The notes below the pieces were generated by a model. The model did not search any database, had not been told where the DNA came from, and saw only the letters and a program-made list of their open reading frames with translations. From positions 372,001 to 436,000 of the forward strand of contig NZ_FXWJ01000005.1 in NCBI RefSeq assembly GCF_900177795.1: a stretch of DNA of 64,000 nucleotides. Reading direction: 5' to 3'. The translations under genes and the position numbers were made by a program. This DNA is from Plantibacter elymi (nom. nud.) (lineage in GTDB: Bacteria; Actinomycetota; Actinomycetes; Actinomycetales; Microbacteriaceae). Within the stretch, counting starts at the first letter, position 1; every line of letters starts with the position of its first letter. Shown here piece by piece: positions 35,917 to 44,452 of this stretch.

Positions 35917-36809
35917 CGGGGCCAAGCGTCCTTCGTCACACGTTCGAAAGCAGGCTGTTCCGTCTGGCGCAGACCGTCTTGATACGCCAGCCAGATGTCA
36001 GCACCGAAGCGGAATCGGCCTGCGGCGACGCGTTTGCCAACACGCAGCGTCGCGCGGATGACGGACGCCAGGAGGAAGTGCCGCTGACGCGCAGCGACAC
36101 GGCCGAGTCCATACGCCGAGTAGAGCTGGACTCGGTCGCCGGCGATGCTGTGCGACGACGAGACCGCATGAGCGACGGTCGCGTCGGGTGCGATCGCAAC
36201 CCCGAAACCCGCGGCGCGGGCGCGGTAGCCGAACTCCACGTCCTCCCAGTACATGAAGAAGGTCTCGTCCAGCAGGCCGATCGTCTCCAGAAGTCGTCGG
36301 GAGACCAGGACACACGCCCAGGTCACGAAGTCGGGGCTCGTCGACCCCGCCGTCTCGTCGATCCGCAATGGGAACCCGATGGCCGGGCCGAGCGCCTGGA
36401 GTGAGCCGTCCTCATTGAGAATCGCCGGGCCGACGATTCCCACACTCGCATCGCGTTCGAACTTCGCCAGCATCGCGGACAACGCCCCCTCGTGCAGCCG
36501 AGCATCGTTGTTGATGACGAGCGCGAAGTCTGCGCCAGCGTCGAGGGCGTAGCGCAAACCGACGTTGACTCCGGCGGAGAAACCGCCGTTCTCCGACCGT
36601 TCGAGCAAGACGTGATCCGGAGCGTCCGACGTGTCGAGCGCTTGCCGAAGCGTGCCGTCCGCCTCGTTGTCGACGATGACGATCTGGTTCAGGCCGCCGT
36701 CCTGTGCGAGCGAGGCGATGCACGCGCTCGTATTCGCGGCGTCGCGCCAGTTCAGGACGACCGCGGCAATCGACGGTTGGGGCGAGGAGACCGCTTCAGG
36801 ACGATCCAT
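35913..36809 (-). CDS. family 2 glycosyltransferase (rhamnosyltransferase-like)
   Basis: A 298-residue GT-A enzyme. IAAVVLNWRDAANTSACIASL is the N-terminal fold, VIVDNEADGT and SENGGFSAGVNVGLRYAL are the nucleotide-binding and conserved NxGF blocks, VINNDARLHEGAL holds the DxD-type metal site (NND), and FFMYWEDVEFGYRARAAG is the acceptor EDxxF motif shared with dTDP-rhamnose transferases of the WcaA/GT2_RfbF group. ATG 36809 overlaps the preceding TGA by one base; the TTG just before it is less likely. It lies in a run of four glycosyltransferase genes joined by 1- to 4-base overlaps. Confidence 0.85.
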   Translation of the reverse strand: MDRPEAVSSPQPSIAAVVLNWRDAANTSACIASLAQDGGLNQIVIVDNEADGTLRQALDTSDAPDHVLLERSENGGFSAGVNVGLRYALDAGADFALVINNDARLHEGALSAMLAKFERDASVGIVGPAILNEDGSLQALGPAIGFPLRIDETAGSTSPDFVTWACVLVSRRLLETIGLLDETFFMYWEDVEFGYRARAAGFGVAIAPDATVAHAVSSSHSIAGDRVQLYSAYGLGRVAARQRHFLLASVIRATLRVGKRVAAGRFRFGADIWLAYQDGLRQTEQPAFERVTKDAWPR

Positions 36810-37759
36810 CAACGCTCTCGCAACACGTTCGAGACGATCTCGGCCGTCCGGTCCCAGCTGTAGGTCGCCGCGAGCGCGTCCGCACGGGGTCGTTCGACAA
36901 GGGCGCGTTCCATCGAGTTTGCCCAGGCCAGGTCGTCGTGCGCGTCACCGACCGGGAACCCCTGTCCGCTCGAGATCTCGGCGATCGACTCGCAGCCCTC
37001 CCAGAAGATCACCGGGGTTCCGCAGGCGATACTCTCGACAGCCGGAAGCCCGAACCCTTCGACCAGTGACGGGAAGACTGTCGCGACTGCGCCGCGGTAG
37101 AGGTCGGCGAGCTCCGGGTCGGTCAGGTCACTCCACACTTCCACGCGATCTGCCACGCCGAGTTCGCCTGCACGACGCTCGGCGCCCTCACGATCGTTCA
37201 TGACGACGACGAGCTTGGCGTCGGGAACGCGAGCCAAGGCACGGAACACCACATCGACGTTCTTGTGCGCCCGCAGGTTGCCGACGTAGAGGAAATATGG
37301 CTCGGAGACGTCAGTAACCGGGGTCTCGCCCGGGTGGAATGCCTCCGACAGCCCGTTGCCGGCGTTGACGACCTGGACGCGATCGTCGTCGACCCACTCC
37401 TCGATCGCGCGCTTCGACGTCTCCGACACGGTCAGCACCAGTCGGTTCCTGCGGATGATCGGGCGCAGGACAGCCGAATAGTGAGCGAGGTACACGGCAC
37501 GACGGTTCGTCGTCGGATGCAGATGGATGAGGTCGTGCACCGTCACCACCTGTGGCGAGCGCGCGAGGAACCCGTTGTAGCCGGGGGAGTAGATCGTCTC
37601 GCCGCCGGGTGTCCGGCGCACGCGGAGGAAGTCCTGCGGGTCGGACGGCTTGCCGCTTACCTCGAGCGGCGACCAATCGATGCTCAACCGCGGGAGCACT
37701 TCGGACGCGTAACGACCGATGCCGTGGACGCCGCTCCACCTGGTGTCGGCAAGGATCAT
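36809..37759 (-). CDS. family 4 glycosyltransferase (mannosyltransferase-like)
   Basis: A 316-residue GT-B enzyme. MILADTRWSGVHGIGRYASEVL is the usual start of this group, QVVTVHDLIHLHPT the acceptor domain, EPYFLYVGNLRAHKNVDVVFRAL the donor domain and ATVFPSLVEGFGLPAVESIACGTPVI the nucleotide-sugar site with E-G-F-G-L-P-x-x-E. Its start overlaps the upstream stop (ATGA) and its stop overlaps the next start (TGATG). It probably adds one sugar of the repeat unit in the cytosol. Confidence 0.87.
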   Translation of the reverse strand: MILADTRWSGVHGIGRYASEVLPRLSIDWSPLEVSGKPSDPQDFLRVRRTPGGETIYSPGYNGFLARSPQVVTVHDLIHLHPTTNRRAVYLAHYSAVLRPIIRRNRLVLTVSETSKRAIEEWVDDDRVQVVNAGNGLSEAFHPGETPVTDVSEPYFLYVGNLRAHKNVDVVFRALARVPDAKLVVVMNDREGAERRAGELGVADRVEVWSDLTDPELADLYRGAVATVFPSLVEGFGLPAVESIACGTPVIFWEGCESIAEISSGQGFPVGDAHDDLAWANSMERALVERPRADALAATYSWDRTAEIVSNVLRER

Positions 37760-38901
37760 GAGGCGAGGGTCCGATCGGTTCCGTCAGTGCGGGCGGAATG
37801 ACCGACCCAGCCGGTGAGCTTGGTGGCGAAGGCGGCGGAGCCGAACAGCGCGTTGACGCGCTCCTGCGCCGGAACCATGTCGACCAAGAGGGCGCGCTCG
37901 ACCGCCTCGCGCAGCGTCGCGTCGTCGAGCGTATCGACGACGACACCGCCGTCGATGGCGAGCACGCTCTCGGACGCGCCACCTTCGGACAACACGAGCG
38001 CGGGCGTGCCGAGGGCCATCGCCTCGACGGGCATGATGCCGAAGTCCTCCACTGCTGCGAACACGAGGAGTGACGCCGCCTGGTAGAGCGCGAAGAGCAA
38101 CTCGTCGCTCGGCCTCGACATGATGATGACCGGCACCGTCGCGGCGTCTGCCAGTGCTTGCAGTTCGGCATGCTGCGGCCCGGCGCCCGCGAGCACGACC
38201 GGCAGACCGGCGAGTTCACCGGCGCGGATTGCGACGTCGAGTCGCTTGTAGTCGACGAAGCGGGAGGCGCCGAGGACGAACTCTGACGGCAGCGTCGAGA
38301 ACAGGTAAGCGTCCTCGGCGCTCAGGCGGTCAGCCCAGGACGGCACGCTCTGGAGGTACTCGACGCGGACCGGCGGATGGATGACCTCGGCCTCGACGTC
38401 CCACGAGCGTTCCATCCGCTGGCGGATGTAGTCGCTGTTGGCGGCGAACGTCGCGCCGTCCTGCGCGCGCTTGCGGTCGACTCGACGGAGTGCGGGCGCG
38501 AGTGCGCGGGCAGCGAGGCTGCCGCCGCGGACGTCCAGCTCGGGGGCCCAGAGGTATCGAGCAGGCGTGTGGACGTAGACGAACCGCTGCGGGCCGTCCG
38601 CTCCCTGCCGTCCGCCGGCGTGGTGCGCGAACGCGTGCGAGCTGATGAGGACGAAGTCGGCGGCGGAGACGTCGGTCCTCGCCCACGTGGTCGGCATGAA
38701 CGGCAGCGCGGCTGCCTTGCTCTTGCGGAGTGGTGTGCGGGCGATCCAGGATTCACTCACGGAATGGCCGGGGAAGCGATCGGGCGCGTTGCTCCACAGG
38801 CAGTGGATGTCGGCGTCGGGATAGGCGGCGGCCATCGCATCGACGACGTTTTCAGAACCACCGTGCCGCTCGATCCACTCGTGGATGATGAGCCCCGGCA
38901 T
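37756..38901 (-). CDS. family 4 glycosyltransferase
   Basis: A 381-residue GT-B enzyme. IIHEWIERHGGSENVVDAMA is the acceptor-loop region, RFVYVHTPARYLWAPELD a block shared with GT4 enzymes that act on undecaprenyl-linked sugars (WbaZ-like), LGASRFVDYKRLDVAIRAGE the donor start and VFAAVEDFGIMPVEAMALGTPALVLSEGG the E-D-F-G-I-x-P-x-E nucleotide-sugar site. Start and stop overlap both neighbours by a few bases. As the first transferase gene after the initiating sugar transferase it may add the second sugar (inference). Confidence 0.87.
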   Translation of the reverse strand: MPGLIIHEWIERHGGSENVVDAMAAAYPDADIHCLWSNAPDRFPGHSVSESWIARTPLRKSKAAALPFMPTTWARTDVSAADFVLISSHAFAHHAGGRQGADGPQRFVYVHTPARYLWAPELDVRGGSLAARALAPALRRVDRKRAQDGATFAANSDYIRQRMERSWDVEAEVIHPPVRVEYLQSVPSWADRLSAEDAYLFSTLPSEFVLGASRFVDYKRLDVAIRAGELAGLPVVLAGAGPQHAELQALADAATVPVIIMSRPSDELLFALYQAASLLVFAAVEDFGIMPVEAMALGTPALVLSEGGASESVLAIDGGVVVDTLDDATLREAVERALLVDMVPAQERVNALFGSAAFATKLTGWVGHSARTDGTDRTLAS

Positions 38902-40409
38902 CAGTGGGCTTCCTTGCCCGGAGCCACGACGGCCCGGATCGTGCGCCAGAGGATGATGACGTCGCCGGTCAACGACCAGTTCTCGACGTAGTACAGATCC
39001 AATCGGATCGCGTCCTCCCAGCTGAGTGCTGAGCGCCCGCTGACCTGCCAGAGTCCGGTCATGCCGGGCTGCACGATGAGGCGACGCTTCGCCGCGGAGT
39101 CGTAGAGCGCGACCTCGCCCTCACGCTGTGGGCGCGGACCGACCAGGCTCATATCACCGCGGAAGACGTTGATGAGCTGGGGGAACTCGTCGAGTGAGAA
39201 CTTCCGCAGGGTGGCACCGACACGGGTGAGGCGCGGGTCGTTCTGCACCTTGAACAGCGGGCGATCGCTCGTGCCCTGCTGGGCAAGCAACGTGGCCAGC
39301 TCGGCGTCGGCGTTCACTCGCATGGAGCGGAACTTCAGCATGTTGAACGGCTCACCGTTCAGGCCGATGCGCTCCTGGCGGTACAGGACCGGTCCCGGAC
39401 TGGTGAACTTCACCAGGAGGGCGACCACCAGCAGGATGGGCGAGGCGACGAGCAGGATGAGGCCGGAACCGAGGATGTCGAAAGCGCGCTTGGAGAAGCG
39501 CTTGCGACCCTCGTAGCGCGGTGTCTCCACATGGATGAGCGGTAGACCCGCCACCGGCCGGGTGTGGATGCGTGGGCCACCGACGTCGGTCAGGCTCGGG
39601 GCTACGATGAGGTGCTGACGTCCTGGTTCGAGGCTCCAGCTCAGCTCTCGGACGCGCACCGGGGTGAGCTCGTCGGAGCTTGTGATGATGATCGTGTCAG
39701 CGCCAGTGACCGAGATCGCCTCGAGCACGGTGTCCACCGTTCCGGACACGGGGATGCCCGTGTCACCGAGCGTTCCACCGACCTTGCCCGTCGGGACGCA
39801 GGCGCCGACCACTCGGTAACCGGCGTCCGTGTTGCGGGTGAGTTCTTTGGCGATGTGTTCGGCCGAGTCAGCCGATCCCACGAGGAGGACCAGTGACGCG
39901 TACCGACCGTGCGCACGTTGAACCGACAGCCACTGGCGCCACATCCACCGTGAAAGCAGCAGAACGAGGATCCCGAGGGGGAAGGCCAGCAGGAAGTATC
40001 CGCGCGCGAGATCGAGTTTCACGAGGAAGGCGATGATCGCGATGATGCCGAAGAGGCGGATGCTCGCGTCGGCGATGAGCCGGTACTCCGCGTTCCCACT
40101 CCCGACCACTCGGTACTCCCGAGTGCCGAAGATGCGAAGCGTCACGAGCCAGGCGACGATGAGGGTGATCGAGATGACGGTGTAGTTCACGACAACGCGT
40201 GTCATGTCGAAACCGACCGAGGTCGTCTCCTGATCGAAGTCGAACCAGAACAGCTGGGTGCCGAAGACGATCCAGATGAGGACGATCGCATCGGTGACAG
40301 CGAGACGACGTGCGTAGACCCGTCGCCAATCGCGCGCGACAGTGCGAGTTGGGTCGGGGGGAGTGCTCGCAGGCGTCGTTGGCAGCGGCACGGAAGGCTG
40401 CGACAGCAT
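38901..40409 (-). CDS. exopolysaccharide-initiating polyprenyl-phosphate sugar transferase
   Basis: A 502-residue WbaP/CpsE-type enzyme. The first 170 residues hold about five membrane helices, the middle a CoA-binding-like domain (LVLLVGSADSAEHIAKEL) and the C terminus the bacterial sugar transferase domain: KRAFDILGSGLILLVASP, QERIGLNGEPFNMLKFRSM, FSLDEFPQLINVFRGDMSLVGPRP and GMTGLWQVSGRS. It transfers a sugar-1-phosphate to undecaprenyl phosphate, the first step of repeat-unit assembly at the membrane. ATG 40409 follows GGAG and is preferred to GTG 40430. A 28-codon ORF precedes it. It is followed without gaps by four glycosyltransferase genes. Confidence 0.93.
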   Translation of the reverse strand: MLSQPSVPLPTTPASTPPDPTRTVARDWRRVYARRLAVTDAIVLIWIVFGTQLFWFDFDQETTSVGFDMTRVVVNYTVISITLIVAWLVTLRIFGTREYRVVGSGNAEYRLIADASIRLFGIIAIIAFLVKLDLARGYFLLAFPLGILVLLLSRWMWRQWLSVQRAHGRYASLVLLVGSADSAEHIAKELTRNTDAGYRVVGACVPTGKVGGTLGDTGIPVSGTVDTVLEAISVTGADTIIITSSDELTPVRVRELSWSLEPGRQHLIVAPSLTDVGGPRIHTRPVAGLPLIHVETPRYEGRKRFSKRAFDILGSGLILLVASPILLVVALLVKFTSPGPVLYRQERIGLNGEPFNMLKFRSMRVNADAELATLLAQQGTSDRPLFKVQNDPRLTRVGATLRKFSLDEFPQLINVFRGDMSLVGPRPQREGEVALYDSAAKRRLIVQPGMTGLWQVSGRSALSWEDAIRLDLYYVENWSLTGDVIILWRTIRAVVAPGKEAH

Positions 40410-40437
40410 GCGGTCTCCGTGGTGGAACACGTAAGTA

Positions 40438-40524
40438 CTACGGGTGACGAGGGAAGAGCTTTGTCGTTCGATACGCGGATGTATCCATCCTGTTGCTGAG
40501 GATAGCGGTCGACGTACCCGACAT
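40438..40524 (-). CDS. 28-residue small ORF before the sugar transferase gene
   Basis: On the minus strand AAAGGAGG stands 5 bases before an ATG at 40524. The frame gives 28 residues starting MSGTSTAILSNRMDTSAYR and ends in TAG at 40438, 28 bases before the sugar transferase ATG. The ribosome site is stronger than that of any annotated gene nearby. It could be a small protein or a leader whose translation controls the initiating enzyme. The peptide is polar, basic at the end, has no membrane segment and no run of one amino acid. Comparative data are lacking. Confidence 0.45.
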   Translation of the reverse strand: MSGTSTAILSNRMDTSAYRTTKLFPRHP

Positions 40525-40540
40525 CTGTCCTCCTTTTAGC

Positions 40541-40565
40541 GATTGACCCCCAGTCGGGGTCAATC
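40541..40565. promoter_or_regulatory. perfect inverted repeat before the sugar transferase transcription unit
   Basis: GATTGACCCC (40541-40550) and GGGGTCAATC (40556-40565) are perfectly inverted around CAGTC. No T run follows on either strand, so an intrinsic terminator is unlikely. On the minus strand its TTGACC (40563-40558) could be a -35 with a TAAAAG-like -10 about 19 bases on, so the site may be an operator or attenuator separating the kinase/phosphatase part of the locus from the glycosyltransferase part. Confidence 0.55.
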
Positions 40566-40587
40566 GGCAACAAGTGTAGGGAAAACC

Positions 40588-41574
40588 CTATCCCCAGGTG
40601 ACGCCCCCGTCTGCCGAGCGGTACAGCTGGTCGCCGACCCAGAGCCACGCGCCCTGGCCAGCGATCGTGAGTGCAGCGGGCGCTGAGGCGTCGGCTCCGT
40701 CGATGCAGCCGACGAGCGGGGCGCTCGCGAACGCTGCGGGGACCCCATTGATCGCCAGCGCGCCCAGGCCGTTGCACCCGGGGACACCGCGGGCTACGAA
40801 CATGAGGCGGTCGCCCTCGGTGGCAAGCGCGTGCACGCCGGCGTACGGGGTGGTGTTCCACGATCCGGTGGTCGGGTCCCATTCCGCCATGACGGCCGCA
40901 CAAGCGGTCACGGTCCTGTCGGTCGTCGCACTCATGACGTCGACGGCTGGGCAGGGAAGCCCGACTCCCTGGCCCGACACGACGATGGCCGCGTCATCAG
41001 GGGTCGGGTAACTGATCTCGCCGGGCAGAGCGGCATCCGGTGCCCAGGAGTCACCGGCATCTGAAGAGGAGAAGCCTCCGACCGCACAGGCTTCGCCGGT
41101 TGCACCGATGATCTCGATCTCCCCATCGTCGCCGGTCGTGAGAGCGAGCACCTGACGGAGGTCGAATGCGCTCGTCGCCAGCGGTGTCCAGGTCTCCCCG
41201 GCGTCGACGCTCCGCTCGACGACTGCGGGCGTCGATGAGCAGGCGCCCGCAGTGGCACGCCAGAGGGTCTGGCCGTCCACCGTGGTGATGAAGCGCTTGC
41301 CGTCCGCTGCGGCGTCGCCCGTCGGCTCCGCCGATGCGCCAGGCGCGGGTTCCGGCTCAGGCGTCGTGTTGAAGGTGACGAGTGGCCGCGGTGTGCGGTC
41401 AGCTGTCGGTGCACGGTTCGCCGTGAGGGCGAGCCCAACGAGGATCACATCGACGATGAGGAACAGCACCAGACCGATGATGACCAGCACTCGCTGGCTG
41501 GAACTCAGGGAATCGCGCCACCGCGACCGGACGTTCGCCGATCGGAATGTGGAGCGTCCGCGCTTCGTGCTCAC
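40588..41574 (-). CDS. membrane-anchored protein with BNR (beta-propeller) repeats, function unknown
   Basis: A 328-residue protein with a basic N terminus and one membrane helix (VLVIIGLVLFLIVDVILVGLAL, about residues 28-50), a Pro/Thr/Glu-rich linker and a large external domain. The domain has at least three Asp-box/BNR motifs, SVDAGETW, SSDAGDSW and SADGGVTW, the last at the very C terminus. BNR motifs mark beta-propellers of sialidases, photosystem assembly factors and glycan-binding proteins; no catalytic residues of a sialidase are evident. ATG 41574 overlaps the phosphatase stop (ATGA). Its place between kinase/phosphatase and the sugar transferase suggests a glycan-binding or assembly role (inference). 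Confidence 0.72.
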   Translation of the reverse strand: MSTKRGRSTFRSANVRSRWRDSLSSSQRVLVIIGLVLFLIVDVILVGLALTANRAPTADRTPRPLVTFNTTPEPEPAPGASAEPTGDAAADGKRFITTVDGQTLWRATAGACSSTPAVVERSVDAGETWTPLATSAFDLRQVLALTTGDDGEIEIIGATGEACAVGGFSSSDAGDSWAPDAALPGEISYPTPDDAAIVVSGQGVGLPCPAVDVMSATTDRTVTACAAVMAEWDPTTGSWNTTPYAGVHALATEGDRLMFVARGVPGCNGLGALAINGVPAAFASAPLVGCIDGADASAPAALTIAGQGAWLWVGDQLYRSADGGVTWG

Positions 41575-42170
41575 CGCCGATCGCCCGACTGCGCCAAGTG
41601 CTTCGCGATGATGTCGATGAACTCATTGATCTGCGCACCGACTCGCTCGTACGTTTCCGAGCTGCGACGGTACGGGTCTTCGATGTCGTCGTCGTCAGGG
41701 TTCACCGGAGGTGGCACCAGGCCGCGTTCGGCCGCGACCGACGCGACGAGCTCCCGGAGATCGGCGGCTGGTTCAGTCTCCGCGATCAAGCGAGCGAACT
41801 GCGGGACGGTGAATGTCACTCGCGAGGCACGGGGGAGGAGACGGGCGACATCGCTCCGGTGCTCTCGCGTCGCCGTGAGGATGAGATCCGCTTCCGCGAC
41901 GATGTCCCGGTCGAGCTGCCGCGCGACGTGGTTGCTCGGATCTCCGCCGAAACGACGTGACTGCTCGACGACCTCCGGCGGCATGGTCAGCTCAGGTTGC
42001 ATCCCCGTGCCTGCACTCGACACGCGGATGAGGTGGCCACCCGCGGTGACGCCGGCACCATCGAGCCGTACCTTGAGGAGCTGGGCACCAAGCGCCGACC
42101 GGCAGATGTTCCCGGTGCAGACGAAGAGCACCGAGAACGGACGGGTGACCGCCATCGTGGCTTCGGTCAC
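41571..42170 (-). CDS. low-molecular-weight protein-tyrosine phosphatase
   Basis: A protein of about 195-199 residues. The catalytic P-loop VCTGNICRS (CX5R-S) lies at residues 12-20 counted from ATG 42155, and the general-acid motif is DPYRRS near the C terminus. Such phosphatases (Wzb/CpsB-like role) remove phosphate from the Tyr cluster of the partner kinase and tune polymer length. GTG 42170 overlaps the kinase stop as GTGA and is the coordinate used; ATG 42155 is the alternative. It has an extra 30-residue acidic insertion (RGLVPPPVNPDDDDIEDP) before the acid loop relative to short forms. Confidence 0.9.
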   Translation of the reverse strand: MTEATMAVTRPFSVLFVCTGNICRSALGAQLLKVRLDGAGVTAGGHLIRVSSAGTGMQPELTMPPEVVEQSRRFGGDPSNHVARQLDRDIVAEADLILTATREHRSDVARLLPRASRVTFTVPQFARLIAETEPAADLRELVASVAAERGLVPPPVNPDDDDIEDPYRRSSETYERVGAQINEFIDIIAKHLAQSGDRR

Positions 42171-43549
42171 GCCTTCACGTCCTCGGCGTAGCCGTAGCCG
42201 GCGCCGTAACCGTAGCGCGCGTATCCGTAGGCGTCCGGGCCCTTCGTCGGGACCATCGTCATGACGAGACCGGCAACCGAGGCGTTCACGTGGACGAGCG
42301 CCTCGAGCGCACCCTTCAGTTGGTTCTTGTGGGTCCGACCGGCAGCGACGACGACCAATGCGCCGCCAGTGTGGCGAGCCAGCAGGGCGCCATCCGTGAC
42401 GGGCAGGAGCGGCGGAGCATCGATGAGCACGTAGTCGAACTGCTTCTCGAGACCGGAGATGAGCTTCTGCATAACGCTCGAGCCGAGGAGCTCGCTCGGG
42501 TTCGGCGGGATCGCGCCGGCAGGGAGGATGGTGAGCGCACCGCGACCCCATGGCTGCATGGTGTCCTCCAGCGTCGCGCGACGGATGAGGACGTCGCTGA
42601 GGCCGACGGCCCCTTCAATGTCGAAATAGGTCGCGAGCTTGGGTCGACGGAGGTCGGCGTCGATGATGATGACGCGGTGGCCGGCGTCCGACAGGGCAAT
42701 CGCGAGGTTCGCCGCCGTCGTGCTCTTGCCCTCGCTCTGGATCGATGAGGTGACGACGTAGCTGCGCGGTTGATCGCTGACGTCGAGGAACTGGAGGTTC
42801 GTTCGGAGGCTGCGGAACGATTCGGCGCGCGGGCTCTTCGGATCGGCTTGGACGATCAGGGGGCGCTGCTTCGCCTTCGGATCGAACGCGATGCCGCCCA
42901 TGATCGGGATCTCGGTGAGACCCTCGATGTCGCGTTCGTTCCGGATGCGGGTGTCGAGCGTTTCACGCAGGACCGCGAAGGCGATGCCGAGAGCGAGGCC
43001 GACGAGGACACCGAGGGCGAGATTGAGTGGCACGTTCGGGCTGCCCGGCGTCGTCGGCACGTTCGCCTCTTGCACACGGGTCAGTTTCACCGGGCTGGTC
43101 GCACCGTCGTCGGTGCTCTCGATCTTCGCGACGACACCGGTCAAGCTCTCGGCGGTGGTGTTCGCGAGCTCGGCGGCGAGAACGGGGTCCTCACTCGTCG
43201 CAGTGATCTGGATGATCGTGGTGTCGGGCGTGGCCACGGCGGACACTTGCCCACCGAGCTGACCGGCGGTGATGTTGAGTTCGAGCGCCGCGATGACCGG
43301 CTGGAGCACGATCGGTGTGCTCACGAGGTTGACGTACGTCTTGACCCGCTGCTGCGAGTAGGTGTTCCCCTGCGTGAGGTCCGACACGTTGTCACTCGAC
43401 TGTGTCGACACGAACACCTTCGCGGACGAGCTGTATTCGGGCGTTTTCGCAAGAGAGTAGGCAGCGGCTGCGGCAACGCCGACGAGCACGAGCGCAACGA
43501 TGAGCACCCAGTACTTGCGAAGGACACGGAGATAGTCGGTGAGCTCCAC
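42167..43549 (-). CDS. chain-length determinant / bacterial tyrosine kinase fusion (Wzc/CpsCD-like)
   Basis: A 460-residue protein. Residues 1-200 are the Wzz domain with two membrane helices (VLIVALVLVGVAAAAAYSLA and LALGVLVGLALGIAFAVL) and a periplasm-facing loop. The cytosolic half is a BY-kinase: Walker A SIQSEGKSTTAANLA (about 269-283), Walker A' VIIIDADLRRP, Walker B YVLIDAPP. The C terminus is a Tyr/Gly cluster (YGYARYGYGAGYGY), the autophosphorylation site. The fused form is unusual for Gram positives, where C and D proteins are often split, but common in actinobacteria. It controls polymer length and export together with the downstream phosphatase and heads the long minus-strand unit. 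Confidence 0.92.
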   Translation of the reverse strand: MELTDYLRVLRKYWVLIVALVLVGVAAAAAYSLAKTPEYSSSAKVFVSTQSSDNVSDLTQGNTYSQQRVKTYVNLVSTPIVLQPVIAALELNITAGQLGGQVSAVATPDTTIIQITATSEDPVLAAELANTTAESLTGVVAKIESTDDGATSPVKLTRVQEANVPTTPGSPNVPLNLALGVLVGLALGIAFAVLRETLDTRIRNERDIEGLTEIPIMGGIAFDPKAKQRPLIVQADPKSPRAESFRSLRTNLQFLDVSDQPRSYVVTSSIQSEGKSTTAANLAIALSDAGHRVIIIDADLRRPKLATYFDIEGAVGLSDVLIRRATLEDTMQPWGRGALTILPAGAIPPNPSELLGSSVMQKLISGLEKQFDYVLIDAPPLLPVTDGALLARHTGGALVVVAAGRTHKNQLKGALEALVHVNASVAGLVMTMVPTKGPDAYGYARYGYGAGYGYAEDVKA

Positions 43550-43697
43550 GCGGTGGCTTCCGTTCGATGAGGAGAGCGGTTCACCCTGATGCCAAGGCGT
43601 GCCCCGAACAGGGCGTTGGGAGCCATGCTGCCATAAACCGACGCCTGTTCCCGAGCGACCACGTCATGAGCGTGACCGATTGCCGTAGTTTGCTCTC

Positions 43698-44447
43698 GTG
43701 ACGATCCCAGGTGAGACCACTCCGCGCGATGAGCAGCAGGCGGCTCGGGCGCGCCTCGTCGTCGCGACGATCGGATTCGCAGCGACCGTGGTGATCGCGC
43801 TGGGATTCCCGGGCGGTGTCCGGATCGTCGGGCCGTTCTCCCCGCTCGGCGGATATCTGCTCGTGTGGCTTCCACTCGTGCTGACCCTCGTCATCGTCCT
43901 GCTCGTCCCCAGCCTGCGCCCGATGGCTCCGTCCGCCGTCCGGTGGAGCATCCGCCCTATCGACCTTCTCTGGGGTGCGGCTGCCGGCCTCCTCCTACGG
44001 ATCATCGTGAGCTCGCTCGAGGTGCTCTCCTATGGCGGACTCCCGGCTACCGCCGGGAACGCTGTGCCTCTCGCGACCGCGGACGAGGTGGTGTACGTCA
44101 TCGTCGCGCTGCTTTCAGTGGTCCTCATCGCGCCGGTCATCGAGGAGTCCTTCTTCCGTGGACTCGTCCTCCCGTCGATCATCGGAATACTCCGCGGCGG
44201 GCGATGGATCGCGGTCGTGATCAGTGCGTTGCTCTTCGCCGTCTTGCACCTCCTCGCCGTCGCCACCGTCGCACAGGCGATCGTCGTCGGGGTCGGGACC
44301 CTCCTCGTCGGACTGGGCGCGGGAAGCCTCGCGGTGCTGACCGGTCGGCTGGGCCCCGCGATCGTGACGCACGTCGTGTTCAATGGGTCGATCCTCGCGC
44401 TCGGTCTGTCCGCCGTAACCGGCGGCACCGGCGTCGTGATTGAATAA
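43698..44447 (+). CDS. CPBP-family intramembrane metalloprotease
   Basis: A 249-residue membrane protein with about seven helices. The CPBP (Abi, CAAX protease-like) motifs are in order: EESFFRG (EExxxR), FAVLHLL (FxxxH) and HVVFN (HxxxN/D). These place metal-dependent catalysis inside the bilayer; bacterial substrates are mostly unknown. GTG 43698 lies 6 bases after TAGTTT (43686-43691), consistent with a leaderless mRNA. It is divergent from the tyrosine kinase gene and 5 bases upstream of the DUF4012 gene, so a link with surface polymer biology is plausible. Confidence 0.88.
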   Translation: MTIPGETTPRDEQQAARARLVVATIGFAATVVIALGFPGGVRIVGPFSPLGGYLLVWLPLVLTLVIVLLVPSLRPMAPSAVRWSIRPIDLLWGAAAGLLLRIIVSSLEVLSYGGLPATAGNAVPLATADEVVYVIVALLSVVLIAPVIEESFFRGLVLPSIIGILRGGRWIAVVISALLFAVLHLLAVATVAQAIVVGVGTLLVGLGAGSLAVLTGRLGPAIVTHVVFNGSILALGLSAVTGGTGVVIE

Positions 44448-44452
44448 CCCCC

